From Liopterus haemorrhoidalis (Eukaryota > Arthropoda > Insecta > Coleoptera > Dytiscidae): 64,000 nucleotides of DNA. The notes beneath the pieces were generated by a model that saw nothing but the letters and a program-made list of their open reading frames with translations, did not search any database and was not told the origin of the DNA. The translations under genes and the position numbers were made by a program. The stretch is taken from contig OZ020622.1 in NCBI GenBank assembly GCA_963971575.1, positions 31,278,301 to 31,342,300 of the forward strand, read 5' to 3'. How positions within the stretch are numbered: position 1 is the stretch's first letter; each line of letters begins with the position of its first letter. Of the stretch, positions 1 to 11,111 are shown piece by piece.

Positions 1-2012
1 GGGGGGGGCTCACGCTTCTTGCAATTTGCATTATAAAAATACACACGTTATTTCAGTGGTATTCCATAACTTAACTTGTTACGACGCGAATTTTGTAATA
101 AAAAATTTAGCAACGAGAATACCTGGGGCAGTTTCACTGTTACCAATCAACAAAGAACGGTATATTTCATTTACTAAACGCGTGCAAAATACAGCAATTC
201 AATTCAGATTTATCGATTCCTTCCGTTTCATGGCTAGTAGTTTAGATAAATTAGCGTCTTATTTGAAAGATTCTGAGAAATGCATAACTATACGCCATTG
301 TACTTCTGAAAAGGAATTTAAATTATTAACGAGAAAGGGGGTATATCCGTATGAATATGTGGACTCTTGGGAAAAATTAAAAGATTTTATAGTTCAATAA
401 AAAATGATATATCACTCAAAACGATTATGAACATGCGCAAAAAGTTTGGGGGACATTTAATATAAAAACATTAGGTGAATATGCAAATTTATACTTGAAA
501 ACTGATGTATTGTTGTTAGCAGACGTTTTTGAAAATTTTCGCGAAAATTGTTTAGACACTTACAAACTAGATGCGGCACATTATTTCACAGCCCCCGGCT
601 TAGCATTCGATGCAGCCTTAAAATTAACAGAAATTGAATTGGAGCTTCTAACCGATATCGATAAGGTTATGATGATGGAACGAGGTATTCGTGGGGGGGT
701 TTCTGTTTGTGTAAATAGATACGGTAAAGCTAATAATAAATATATGGGAGAATTATATAACCCCAATGCATCTGATTCATATCTAATGTATTTTGATATT
801 AATAATTTATATGGGGCCGTTATGAGAATGACTTTGCCTTACGCTCAATTCGAATGGGTGTCAGAATCAGAATTTAATAATATCGATATAATGAACTTAT
901 CGAGTGACTCACATATTGGATATATTTTTGAGGTGGACCTGGACTATCCTGTGACATTGCATCACCTACATAGAGATTTACCGTTATGCCCTGAACATTT
1001 CATACCGCCGATCTCAAAACAATCAAAACTTATTCAAAATTTATATAATAAAAGAAATTATATAATACATTATGAAAATTTAAAACAGTGTTTGAATTTA
1101 GGCATGAAATTATCTAACATTCATAGAATTTTTAAATTTAAACAAAAACCCTGGCTCCGGAAATATATAGACTTAAATACTGAATTAAGAAAAAAATCAG
1201 ATAACAGCTTTAAGAAAATTTTTTATAAGTTAATGAATAATGCTGTATTTGGTAAAATGATGGAAAATGTGAGAAAGCGGAAAGATGTCAAATTAGTAAA
1301 TAAGTGGGGAGGGCGTTATGGGGCTAAAAATTATATTTCACAAGTTAATTTTCATTCCTGTGAAATATTGGATGACGATTTTATCCTTATAGAAATGTCT
1401 AAGAAATTTATTGTATTGAATAAACCTATTTATGTGGGTTTTGCAATATTAGACTTATCGAAAATTTTGGTTTATGATTTTCATTACAATTAAATTAAAA
1501 AAAAATTTAGTGAAAACGCTAAACTTTTATATACAGACACAGATAGCTTATTGTATGAATTTAAGCATATTGATATTTACCAATCGATGAAGGCACAACT
1601 TTATCGGTTCGATACATGTGATTATGCAAAAAATAATATTTTCAATATGCCTAGAGTTAATGGGAAAGAAATTGGGTTGATGAAGGATGAGAACTGTGGA
1701 AAGGTGATGGTAGAATTTGCGGGGTTGAGATCCAAAATGCACGCCTATAAGATGTTAGATGAGTACGTAGGAAAGAGAGCAAAGGGTGTAACAGAAGGTG
1801 TTTTAAAAACAATAAGTTTTGATGATTACTACACATGTTTATTTAATCAATTAATACTTACCAAGTGTCAGTGCACTATCACTTCAAAAGAACATGATGT
1901 TTATACAATCAAACAAAGAAAAATAGCGTTAAACCCATGCGATGATAAAAGAATTATAAATTTCCCGTACACTGATACTTTACCCTGGGGGTATAAGAAG
2001 GAACAATTGTAA
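1..2012 (+). pseudogene. polB: protein-primed family B DNA polymerase, C-terminal two thirds, frameshifted (element A)
   Basis: The protein would replicate the linear element from a protein primer. The frame is already open at the first base, so the N-terminus is off the window. In order I see an exonuclease II region (HNLTCYD), exonuclease III (YLKTDVLLL at about 495), polymerase motif A (YFDINNLYG near 790), motif B ([10 protein letters not shown] near 1230) and motif C (YTDTDSL near 1535). The tail ends in PWGYKKEQL, matching PWGYKD in element B. Frame breaks at about 400-490 and 1,490-1,550 split it into three reading frames. It is dead, although all catalytic motifs are still legible. 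It runs tail to tail with the zinc-ribbon gene. Confidence 0.92.
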
Positions 2013-2509
2013 AAATAAAAATTTGTAAATATATTTATATATTTTATTTTGTAATATGTAATATTTTATTTTATAATATATATATGTATATATAAAAAAA
2101 TGTGTATATGTATATTTTAATATGTTTGTAATATGTTATTTTTATAATATAAAAAATGTGTATATGTATATATTTTTATTTTTTCTAATATAAAAAATCA
2201 TAAAAAATTAAAAATATGTTTTTATTACTTCGAATATATTAATAAATATTAAAAGTGGGTTGGGGTAGTGGTAATGACTAGACGGATCCCTAGTCTCAGC
2301 TTCAAAAAACGATCGAGATGTTTGCTTTCACTGGGCATTACGCATATACAAATTATAAAAAATAAAAAACACATTTAAAAAATTATATTTTTTTAATCAT
2401 ATTTTTTTTAAAATAAAAAAATAAAAAGAATATTATAAATATACAAAATTATATATGTAGTGGAGGGGGCGGCGATGATGGGGGGGAATTGAAGAGGGAG
2501 ACCAGCAAG
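2013..2509. other. AT-rich spacer between polymerase and zinc-ribbon gene
   Basis: Very AT-rich sequence with A/T runs, and no reading frame or RNA gene that I can support. It is the shared 3' region of two convergent genes and probably holds both polyadenylation signals. Confidence 0.6.
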
Positions 2510-3124
2510 CTACTCATGCCGAGTGACGTATTGATCATCTCTGTAAAAATAGAATATAAAAAATAATTTAAAACCCTCAAAAAAGGTTAAAACAATAATT
2601 TAATACTCACTCGGTAATCACGCAACGGGGGCATACGGCTGTGGGGATTGCCAACACCAAGGAATCCCTGCAAACATCGCAACGTAAGCTAGCTAGGCTT
2701 GCTTCATCCGCTAGAAATAATATATTTTTATATATAATTATTTATAACTTCATATATTGCTTTTTTTCTTACATGTCGCAGGGTTCATTGTCGTATGCCT
2801 GCTGTATGTCGTAGCGAAAACGTATCCCTCTTCCAAAACTGACTGGAAGCACAGCGCGCAAAATCGGCGGTAAGTTTCAACAAAATTAACCTCTCTGTAG
2901 GTATAAAGAAAACATACACTGTTTTCATTAGAATTACCTAACCGAATTATGTTGCTATTATACCAGTGCTGATGGTCCGACTCGTACCCCTCATCATAAA
3001 TTTCGCCATCATCGAAGTCATTTTCTTCAACATTATCATTTTCACTCCAACTATCATTGTCACTAACAATTTCACTATCACTAATTTCAATAATTTCCGC
3101 ATTATTAAGTTCTTGATGGTTCAT
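2510..3124 (-). CDS. three-exon zinc-ribbon protein (element A)
   Basis: Read on the minus strand, exon 1 is 3124-2773, exon 2 is 2710-2611 and exon 3 is 2540-2510. They are joined by introns of 62 and 70 bases with GTAAG/TAG and GTGAGT/CAG borders. The joined frame is open for about 160 residues. The N-terminus is very acidic (many D, E and S). Exon 1 holds CALC and a late Cys, and exon 2 holds CDVC and CPRC, a four-cysteine zinc ribbon. The same gene, with the same splice positions, lies beside the polymerase in B (16.8-17.4 kb). A shorter two-exon relative is in C (49.7-50.2 kb). I know no named family; a nucleic-acid-binding or transcription role is only a guess. The splice model is inferred from matching borders in A and B. 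Confidence 0.72.
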
Positions 3125-3602
3125 TTAAAAAAAAAAAAAAACATTTTAATAATATTTTTCCACTGAAAAGTAGTTGATAATAATTGAACTAAATATCATC
3201 TAACACTCGGTATATATAACTGATGTTTACGGTTATCCCCCTGCAGGAAGATGTTTACAAAACGCATGCAGTATTAATGCTTACAATGCGTTAAGGGGGA
3301 TTATCTTAATAGTGTAGGAAGAATCTTATAAACATACTCGTACGATAGTAAAAAATGCTTATGTTGGTGTTGGAGTGATAAAAAATAAAAAACACATTTT
3401 TTCAATCATATGTATACATTTTATTTTTAAGATTTAAATTTTTACAAGAATATTTCTTATAAATTATAATTTTTTTTTAAAAAAAGAACAGACAAGATAT
3501 TTATAAGTTGTTTAAAAAATGCTTCACATTTAATATGCATTATGCATATGAATATTCTTCAAAACAATTTTTTCTTCAAAACTCCCTTATATAACCTTAT
3601 TT
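3125..3602. other. spacer between zinc-ribbon and capsid genes
   Basis: AT-rich, with no supported gene. It should hold the zinc-ribbon promoter and the end of the capsid transcript. A small imperfect palindrome around GCATGC/GCATT sits near 3,265-3,300. Confidence 0.5.
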
Positions 3603-6600
3603 TTATGTGTTAACAACATTTGTTAATGGGGAATATTCAATAATTTTATCGTGTAAGATTAAGCAATAAGCAGTGGTTAGATTGGGGAAATTTTCCGATG
3701 TTTCAAATTCTAAACGAATATCAACACCGGTTTTAACTTTCTCACTTTGTTTCGAGCAATTAATAACCACCAAAGGCGTATCTTTAAACGCCTCCCAATT
3801 TAGTAGAGGACAACTATTGTTTTTTCCATAATAAGATTTTTGAAAATCTGTGTACATTTCGTATCGTGCAGTATACTGGTTTTTATCGAAATTTATATTT
3901 AATTTATCATAGGGGAAATGTTCAGAATTTAAATGAAGTTTTACGTCGGTAAGTTTACAATGATTAAATTTGCTCGAATCTTTTTCAGTTTTTCCCTTGA
4001 TATCAGTTTAAAACGCTAAAATAATATATCTAGGTGTCTCGAGCGAATTTGCTGATTTAATGGGCCAAACTTGTTTAGAAGAAATCGATAATACGGGGTA
4101 CTCACATAGATCCCAACCTCTAAATGCAATAGGTAATAGTTGATTATTATTAAGAATATTCAGTAAATTCAATTTCTCTTCATCGCTAGGATATACATGT
4201 TTGATACGCCATTGAACTTTAAATATATTTACTTTTAATTCAGTTGCATTAATGTACACATTGTTATCGTTTCTAGCTCGAACAAGAATGATTTCCTGCT
4301 TAGCATTTATAATCACCTTATTGTAATCTTCAGCGAAACCTAACAATAATTTTAGAGGAATTGATACTATAAATTCCCCCGTGGTTGAATTTATAATTTT
4401 TGAATTATTCCATCCAGCGGTATCGTAAACAGATTTCTCAACAGATCCGATTGAAATATATCCTTTTATGGTGCTTGTGACCCCCACGTTTCTATTTTTA
4501 TCAATTTCTGTACCGAATAGTTCGTATCTTTGTTACGTAAATTATTTCGTAACACAATATTTATATATTTTGAATATTGATACCAGTGCTGCCATCTATG
4601 TAGAACGTGTGAACTAACCGATCTTTGGATCGATAAAATAGATTGCTTAGAAACAAAATGGGCTTGTGTTCTTGTCATCGATTCGGAGCGGTCGACGTTC
4701 GACCTTATCTTAGATCATCCCTTCAACTGGCCGGATTTAATTCAACTAAAAGGCATAAATTGATCGAGATATAGTTCTTCCATCGACTGACATAAGCATT
4801 TTGTCATATTGAAGGCGTGTTACATCTAAACGCGTAAGTTTTTCATTTTCAAGATATAGCACATGGTTATCAGTTGTTTTCGTTAATTTTCTAGCGTTAT
4901 TTTGGACCGGTAGGATCATTTGGAAACTGTTATTGTACCCTGCTGAGTACGTGAAAAGCATTTATAGAGCCGTTGTTTGTCTGGGAGACGAAATATTATT
5001 CCGTTGGAGTTATTTTGGGGTTAGCGGAGATACATCAGGCAATGTTTCACTGGAGCATCTGGAAGACTCAACCGTAGTTATATTTTATGCAAAATCGTTA
5101 TCTAGAAGACGACTTGTATACAGATAAGTGTTTACCGAAAGTTTTAAGCTCATTTGTACGTGGTTATAGAACTTGTGACACACGTTTTTGGCGTGTATTT
5201 GTGTTTATTTAGTGTAAACGAGTTAATTTGTTTGTGATTTATTTGTTGCCACGTTCAAACGACCTTAACTTTCTAAATAGATCTATGTAAGAGAGCTCTC
5301 AGGTTCTAATTTAAGTGTAATTAAGGTTAGTCTCTCCAAATACTGTCGTAGAGCCATTTTGTCAGTGAAATTTGAGTTACATTTCGGTTCGTGTTAGTAC
5401 GATTTCGGTTTACTTGTACATTTGTTGTCCGTGGTTTAGAGTAGTGAAGATATATTATTGTTCATTTGGGGAAGGAGGTAGTCTGACGTTACTGTGTATC
5501 GTTCAGTTACGGGATATCGCATCCGTTCTCTCCCCAAGCGACCACTTTTATATCAGGGATACATCCGAAAGGATAGTTTTGATTTGCGAGCCGTACCTGT
5601 GGGTTACGTGCTATTTTGATTTGACGTTTCGAATATTTGTTTTGATTTCGATTCGTAAACGTCTTGTTTTGACACAATCGTGGCTTGTTCGTTACGATTT
5701 TGGTACCTACCATTGCAACCTGTGCGTTTCGCATCCCGGCGTGCGGTTAAATTAGCCGAGTGGCTAGGGTGTAAATAAAGGTCTCATTTTATGAACCTTC
5801 GTCGTAGATAATAGAACTTGTATGCTTACATTCCGGCATTACAGTTAAAACAGCCTATTGGTTAGGAATTGTACCATTTCACTTGTCGTAATGACAGTTA
5901 AACTTTGTTTGTTATTTTTGGGTCATTAGATATTTGGATTAGAATTTAAGTTCAGATTTGATCTGATGTAGTTTAAGTTAAGACTCCGGTCTTATTAATT
6001 GACAATTTTTGTTACCACATTATTTAGATAGATCGAGACGTAGTCTCGAATTGTTTGACAATATTGATTAATATTTATTGCATTATTTGTGAATTGATTC
6101 AGTAGTTGTGTATTTAGACTTTCCACTCTGGAAAGCCTAATCTGTTTAACTTCGAGTTCATTTATTAAATCTCACATTTTCTTTATTTTTTTTTATGAAA
6201 ATTTATGATGTACGATACTCTTTAATAAAGATTACTTTATATCATATTTGTCGAGTATTGCTTGTTAGTCCTTTTGAGTCACAATGTATTAATCTTGATT
6301 TGGGGATAATTGGTAAGAACTACTTCTACTAGAAAAAGATTTAAGTTTATCTCCGGTTTAGTGACGTCAATCTAAACTTATGGCGCCCTTATAAATAAAT
6401 AAATATAGACTGTTAAAATTTCATCTCCCAGTCCTTGAGAATAGAATCTCTTACTTTACCCAGCTAGTCGCTAACCGGTCTAGTGAATGCGTTTTTGGTG
6501 GAACCTCCTATTTTGGATAACGCTTTACTTGCCAGATCAACTAACATCTACTTGATCATTTTAGTTATTGTTGATTTTGATTGATTTTTATTTTATTTTA

Positions 6601-6918
6601 TCGTTACAAAAATGGCGTTCAGTCTCTTTCTCTCATAAATATGTTACATCTTATCTCATCAAATAGGAATGCGAAACCATTATTAGCTAATTTTACTTGA
6701 TCGGTTATTACAGAATTATCAGGATTACTAAACTTTCCTTCAATAACAATATAACTGTCATAAGGAGTCGTATAAAGGTCTTGCTGATTTATGCAAAGCC
6801 TAATTACATCACTGGATTCATACCTTGTCGACGAAAACGGCTCATAATTATGCCATTCAACGCGTTTAATACTGTTGTCGAATAAGATCTCACGTTTTAC
6901 GTCTAATACGGAAGCCAA
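3603..6918 (-). pseudogene. MCP: major capsid protein, interrupted by a 2.1-kb insertion (element A)
   Basis: Double jelly-roll hexon-like coat protein. The N-terminal part is at 6918-6649 (start of the protein to FLFDEIR). The frame resumes at 4530 (RYELFG) after the insertion at 4531-6648. It continues past an in-frame stop after ILAF near 4008 to end at NVVNT (3603). It aligns along its whole length with the 399-residue protein of B (24,185-22,986). The start overlaps the end of the small gene at 6903-7121. The insertion and the stop make it non-functional. Confidence 0.9.
4531..6648. mobile_element. solo-LTR-like insertion in the element A capsid gene
   Basis: The insertion starts TGTTAC and ends GTTACA (TG...CA). 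It is flanked by a 4-bp direct repeat TCTT (4527-4530 and 6649-6652). Removing it and one repeat makes the capsid frame continuous with its relatives in B and C. TG...CA ends with a 4-5 bp duplication are typical of LTR retrotransposons, and an AATAAA sits near 6,225. No gag or pol frame is present. I found no pair of internal LTRs, so a long solo LTR or a non-autonomous LTR element is the best guess. A TGGCGCCC string near 6,380 resembles a primer binding site, which would argue for some internal sequence. Confidence 0.6.
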
Positions 6919-7121
6919 TATTTTTCTATTACTTTGTAATTTAACGATTCAAGAAAAGCTCTGTTCGCAGGTATTAATCGAGGTGATGACAATTGACTAT
7001 TAACACAAGTTTGTTGTTTGATTACCCTTTTTACAAGCCGCGATGGCGATTGTCGATCAAGCGCCTTTTGAAACATCTCAACATTCGTGGGGGGTGTATA
7101 ATGAGGGAAAAGTATACCCAT
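6903..7121 (-). CDS. small conserved capsid-cassette protein (element A)
   Basis: A 72-residue protein between the penton and major capsid genes. Its C-terminal part (about PRLIPANRAFLESLNYK) matches the small protein in the same place in C (53,633-53,791; RPALTPENIQFLLSQGYK). Position and conservation across diverged copies make it a real gene. It starts 3 bases after the penton stop and overlaps the capsid start by 16 bases. I do not recognise it. A minor capsid or assembly role is inferred from position only. Confidence 0.65.
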   Translation of the reverse strand: MGILFPHYTPPTNVEMFQKALDRQSPSRLVKRVIKQQTCVNSQLSSPRLIPANRAFLESLNYKVIEKYWLPY

Positions 7122-7124
7122 TCT

Positions 7125-7859
7125 TTATATTTTTTTAAAATGTAATTTAACTGAAATGTTTTCACCTCTAAAGTTCACTAGTCTATCTGATTGATCACGA
7201 ATAGTTAGCGTTATATTACGTATTTCTCTGACAGCGATCGGCAAGTAAATGATATTTTGAGGTACTTCCACCAATTTATACCCAGGCGGAACTCCCGGAT
7301 AAAACTCGTGTAATGTATGTGACAATTTATTATCTATATATGAATCTGTCACGATATTACAGTCGATCTGTATAGTATCAACCGTAATTATATTTACAAT
7401 ATCATCAGCCGTATGAACTTTATTGGGGGATAAAATTCTCTTTGAAAAACCTAGCATACTACCAATACTATCGCTATGTGTAAAATCTATTTCGCTAGAA
7501 CTTAACAATTCACATTTCGATGTGTTTGTGTTACCGCGTAAGTTAAATGTGTGTTTTGTTTTATTATCAAACTGTGTATCTGAATGAAATATATCTTCTA
7601 CATTCGGATCACCTAACGCTAATCGTAGATAATTATTGATATCAGCAATTTCATAAGAACCTTCAGGTATGGTTATAATTTCACCATTATCATAATGAAA
7701 TTTATTGTTACTTTCATCAACGTTGGGTATCCAATTATAAGTCTGAAAACTTATCAAACCTATAGCGTATGGACCGTCATCTAAATAAAGGGTTGTGGTG
7801 AAATCATAGCTTAAAATACTCGTGTTACCTCGGAGTATAAATGTATACGACATATTCAC
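7125..7859 (-). CDS. penton-like minor capsid protein (element A)
   Basis: An intact 244-residue frame collinear with the B (24,347-25,132) and C (53,791-54,573) proteins. It shares motifs such as DGPYAIGLI/YNWIPN, GSYEI, INNYLRL, IGSMLGFSKRIL and HEFYPGVPPGYK. In Mavericks and adintoviruses the protein of this size next to the hexon is a single jelly-roll vertex (penton) protein. The start is in the position used by its relatives. Confidence 0.85.
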   Translation of the reverse strand: MNMSYTFILRGNTSILSYDFTTTLYLDDGPYAIGLISFQTYNWIPNVDESNNKFHYDNGEIITIPEGSYEIADINNYLRLALGDPNVEDIFHSDTQFDNKTKHTFNLRGNTNTSKCELLSSSEIDFTHSDSIGSMLGFSKRILSPNKVHTADDIVNIITVDTIQIDCNIVTDSYIDNKLSHTLHEFYPGVPPGYKLVEVPQNIIYLPIAVREIRNITLTIRDQSDRLVNFRGENISVKLHFKKI

Positions 7860-7906
7860 TTATTAAAGACCTAAAATAGAATGTCTTATAAGGAGATATG
7901 TTATTG

Positions 7907-8293
7907 TTATTTATAGAGAAATTTTAAACATAGATGACCGCATTTAAGCGAATCAACATTTTGATCACGGTTATAATTATACCTTATTCTAACATTTTTA
8001 CCAAAATAATTTATTAATTCAATGGGGGGAGGTAATTGCCCAAAACTGTCATAATAATTAACAGAATTACCAATTTTTTTATAAGCAACCCAGTGAGTGC
8101 CATCCCCTGCAGCTTCATCCAAATTTACTACAGCGCATTCGTTTATTCTAGGTTTCTTGGGTAAAGTGTCGCGCATAAACACACCGCGAATATTAGATAA
8201 TCTTTTCGCGTGAGCGTATATATCATGATTGGTTAAAGCTCGGTTTGGTAATTTTAACGTTTTGTTTTTTTTTTTGTTGTTTTTTTTTCTTCT
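7907..8293 (-). CDS. adenain/Ulp1-type cysteine protease, frame without its own upstream ATG (element A)
   Basis: Maturation protease of the virion. The catalytic His is in DGTHWVAY, the Asp in YYDSFG and the Cys in CGHLCLKFL. The conserved N-terminal part (PNRALTNHDI...RGVFMRD) lies before the first ATG (8182), and the frame is open only to 8293. It overlaps the end of the PLA2 gene in the +1 frame across an 11-A run. Either translation starts at the internal Met, which would cut off conserved sequence, or the ribosome or RNA polymerase slips from the PLA2 frame. The coordinates given are the open frame, not a proven start. Confidence 0.85.
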   Translation of the reverse strand, partial: RRKKNNKKKNKTLKLPNRALTNHDIYAHAKRLSNIRGVFMRDTLPKKPRINECAVVNLDEAAGDGTHWVAYKKIGNSVNYYDSFGQLPPPIELINYFGKNVRIRYNYNRDQNVDSLKCGHLCLKFLYK

Positions 8294-8837
8294 TTAATTT
8301 TTTACCCCCACTCTTATATGGTCGCAAATATAACCCTCCGCCTAAAGCTTTTTTTGTACCGAGAGCCGCGGCACCGCTGAGAGCTCCAGCTGCAAGGGCT
8401 TTGAGTATGAATGGCGCAGCCGTCGTTAAGGTAGGTAAAAATCCACCTGTTTTCAATGTGCGAGTGCGTCGTTTTTTTCTTATTTTTCTCTTAAGCCCCA
8501 TACCGAACTTGGTTTTGGCTATCATCATATTTGTTACAGTCCAAGCGGCAGCCTTTTCTCCGAAAGATGCGTCCTTTGCTTTAACCCTTTTCCAAGCTTT
8601 CTCCTGCAAAACTTTATCCGCTCTATGCCTAGCTGTTAGACTGGTATCTTGACCGTACAAAATATCATGTTGTCGGCAGGCAACGTCTAAAGCATTAATG
8701 CCCGTATCACCTCGCGCTAAACGCCTTTTTAATTTTGTGCCAGGTCCACAAAACTGGTAACCAGGCAAATGTAGTTCGACAGGTAGGGAATTTATCACCG
8801 AATTAATTAATCCCTCACCTTGATATGTAATCATCAA
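8223..8837 (-). CDS. PLA2-domain virion protein with pX-like tail (element A)
   Basis: An intact 204-residue protein. Residues about 24-60 form a parvovirus-type phospholipase A2 domain: calcium loop YQFCGPGT and catalytic HD dyad in ACRQHDILY. Such domains in parvoviruses and adintoviruses help the particle leave endosomes; that role here is from family knowledge. Next come a basic patch (KRKIRKKRRTR), a Gly/Ala-rich hydrophobic stretch after KTGGFLP that recalls adenovirus pX, and a lysine-rich end. It is divergent from the ATPase and overlaps the protease frame. Confidence 0.88.
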   Translation of the reverse strand: MMITYQGEGLINSVINSLPVELHLPGYQFCGPGTKLKRRLARGDTGINALDVACRQHDILYGQDTSLTARHRADKVLQEKAWKRVKAKDASFGEKAAAWTVTNMMIAKTKFGMGLKRKIRKKRRTRTLKTGGFLPTLTTAAPFILKALAAGALSGAAALGTKKALGGGLYLRPYKSGGKKLKKKKKQQKKKQNVKITKPSFNQS

Positions 8838-9019
8838 AGTATATTGTATGAATGAACTATAAACATCACTTTTACCGCCTTATATACCATTTTCTCACTC
8901 TTGTCATGTGAAAAAATAGGAAAGTTCACTAAAACTGAGTGTATAAATAACACGCCACTACCTTATATACATCATTTACTATAATGTGTTTTATGAGATA
9001 TCATTTACATTAACTGAAA
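8838..9019. promoter_or_regulatory. bidirectional promoter between PLA2 gene and ATPase (element A)
   Basis: 182 bases separate two divergent starts. TATA-like boxes face both ways: GTGTATAAATAAC near 8,940 and CCTTATATAC near 8,963 on plus, and TATA-like sequence near 8,880 for the minus-strand gene. This arrangement recurs in B and C with much less space. Transcription has not been shown. Confidence 0.45.
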
Positions 9020-9717
9020 ATGCGCTTTACACGCCAAAAACATATTTTAAATGTTAAAAATTTTGATTCTGCTGATGAAATCGCGAAAAATACGGTAAAA
9101 CGTCATAGCGAACTATTACCGAACATACTCCGATGTATAATTTGCGGCCCATCTAATTTTGGTAAAACAAACGTTCTTGTAAGTTTATTATGCGATCGGA
9201 ATGGGGTGAAATACAAAAACATATATATTTATTCTAAATCGCTCAATCAACCGAAGTATAAATTTATAGAAAAATGCTTATCTCATATCAAAGGAATGAA
9301 GTTCTTCCCGTATACGGAAAATGATAATATCATTAAACCAGCTAAAGCGATACCCAATTCAGTAATGATTTTTGATGATATAGTGTCAGGTAAACAAAAA
9401 ATAATGAGTGAATATTTTTCTTATTCAAGACATCGATATATTGACTGTTTTTATGTAGTTCAAACTTACGCTCAGGTGCAAAAGCAAAATATTCGAGATA
9501 ATGCGAATCTACTTATAATCTTTAAAGAAGATTATGCTAATCTCGCGCATATATATAACAATCATGTAAATACAGATATGAGCTTCGAACAATTTAAAGA
9601 ATTTTGTTCAAACTGTTGGGGGGAGAAATATGGTTTCTGTGTTATTGATAAGGATAGATATATATATATAACGGTCGCTATCGTAGAGGTTTTCATGAAT
9701 TTCAATCGTTGAATTAA
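9020..9717 (+). CDS. A32/FtsK-type genome-packaging ATPase (element A)
   Basis: The protein pumps DNA into the capsid. Walker A is CGPSNFGKTNVL (about residues 42-53) and Walker B is SVMIFDDI (about 113-120). The body is intact. Just before the C-terminus a short TA microsatellite (9,659-9,670) shifts the frame. The open frame then ends at 9712 with unrelated residues, while the conserved ending (GRYRRGFHEF) is in another frame ending at 9717. So this copy has a frameshift in the last 15 residues or a sequencing slip in the TA run. Confidence 0.88.
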
Positions 9718-10047
9718 GCGTGAGTTTTAATATCAGACTTCAGGAGCGTACTCGGGAAAGTTTTTAAAATGTAGATTAAATGCATGAGAGGTATAAAAAG
9801 ATTTGTTGTTTAAAAACAACGTAGGTACTCATAACCTCATTTTTTGAAAGATTTTTGTGTAGGGGTAGGAGTGGGGGGGTAGCGGGTACTTGATCACTTT
9901 TGGCTGATACATCTATTAGATTTTCAGAGATAGAGGGAGATTATGAAGAAAAAACTATAAATATGAGCTCAGGTATAATTCCATCATATATATTGAATAA
10001 GTCGAACAAGTAAAAACAGATTAAAAAAATTGTGCTATCATTAAAAC
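9718..10047. promoter_or_regulatory. spacer with TATA-like boxes
   Basis: 330 bases with no gene. GGTATAAAAAG near 9,791 and CTATAAATATG near 9,953 are plausible TATA boxes for the gene at 10,048. The minisatellite found here in B and C is absent. Confidence 0.4.
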
Positions 10048-11068
10048 ATGGAACAAGAAAGCCCTGAGACCCTTCAACGTATAATTGATGTAACTAACGC
10101 CATTCGTTAAAAATTTAAATCTTTAAAAAAACGCGATGCATCTGTTGAACGGCGGTTTGAGAAGACATTTACACCTATCACTAGACAGTTGAAAAAATTT
10201 GTTGATAAATCACCATCATTAACGACTGCGGATGCAGATGTCAAAGAGGAAAAGCCTGGTACTGTCAAAAAAGCATTTAAAGATACATATGAATATGAAA
10301 GAGAAGTTCGTAACTCACTTGAGATGTCTGAAGGAGAAAATGAAATGGGGAGTTTAGTGGGTGATATCGCTGTAAAATATTTAAAATTTTATATGCTTGC
10401 AAATAGAAAAGATAAAGATAATGCATTCGGAGTTCGCAAAGTAGATGATATATGGATGATGGGTGATTCTCCAATTACAATTAATTCATAATGATATTAA
10501 TATAAAAAATAAATGGTACGAAGGAACTGTGGGGCTGTATGAATTATTATTTAAAATGCATCCTGATGAAAATTTATGTACTAAACAAGATTTAAAAACG
10601 TACATTGATATACTCATAAATACAAATGCTCATAGGATAGATAATTTGTCAAATTCACGTCGCAAAGGTAATTCTAGTAAAAAATTTAAAGAAATTATCA
10701 AACCTGCGTTAGAAAGTCGCTCTACATCCGGATTTAGCTATAAATCATTGATAAGAAGTAAACCAAATTTAAAAGTACCGCAGATTCACTCTCCACCTTC
10801 TCCCTCACATCGAGGTGCTGTACGCAGAAATAAAAAAGTAAAATATCAAAATCCACCCTCCATTCCAACACACATGACCTACGAAAATAATGTCAAATAT
10901 GACTTCCGACACTGGAACGATGCAAATGAACTTGTGGAACGTTTAATGTTATTACATTCGGCGAAAATGGCAGGAAATTCAAATTTGGACAATGAAATAC
11001 TTTCAATTCAAGAAGAGCTAATTGAAGCTAATAAAATTGAAAGACCAAAAAAAAATCAAGTCAGTTGA
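10048..11068 (+). pseudogene. conserved Maverick protein downstream of the ATPase, broken (element A)
   Basis: Homologue of the intact 344-residue protein at 27,140-28,174. It has the same N-terminal pattern (LQRIIDVTNAIR, then TFTPIT). Then come an AFGVRK..DIWMMG block and WYEGTVGLYELLF followed by TNAHR. There is an in-frame TAA after NAIR near 10,108 and a frameshift near 10,490. The family is widespread in insect Mavericks. From memory the label DUF8207 may apply, but I could not check this. Its function is unknown. Confidence 0.8.
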
Positions 11069-11111
11069 AATTAAACCGTCATCCTCGCAATTACGTGTGT
11101 GTACTATAAGT

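Noticed and set aside
2262..2345. Possible tRNA gene near the polymerase 3' end
   Set aside because: Some short complementary stretches, but no cloverleaf with proper A and B boxes could be drawn.
5372..5755. 127-residue ORF inside the LTR-like insertion
   Set aside because: No recognisable motif and an overlapping antisense frame of equal quality; probably chance.
8245..8652. Long plus-strand frame opposite the PLA2 gene
   Set aside because: Shadow of the lysine-rich coding strand; gives Phe/Ala runs and has no conserved counterpart.
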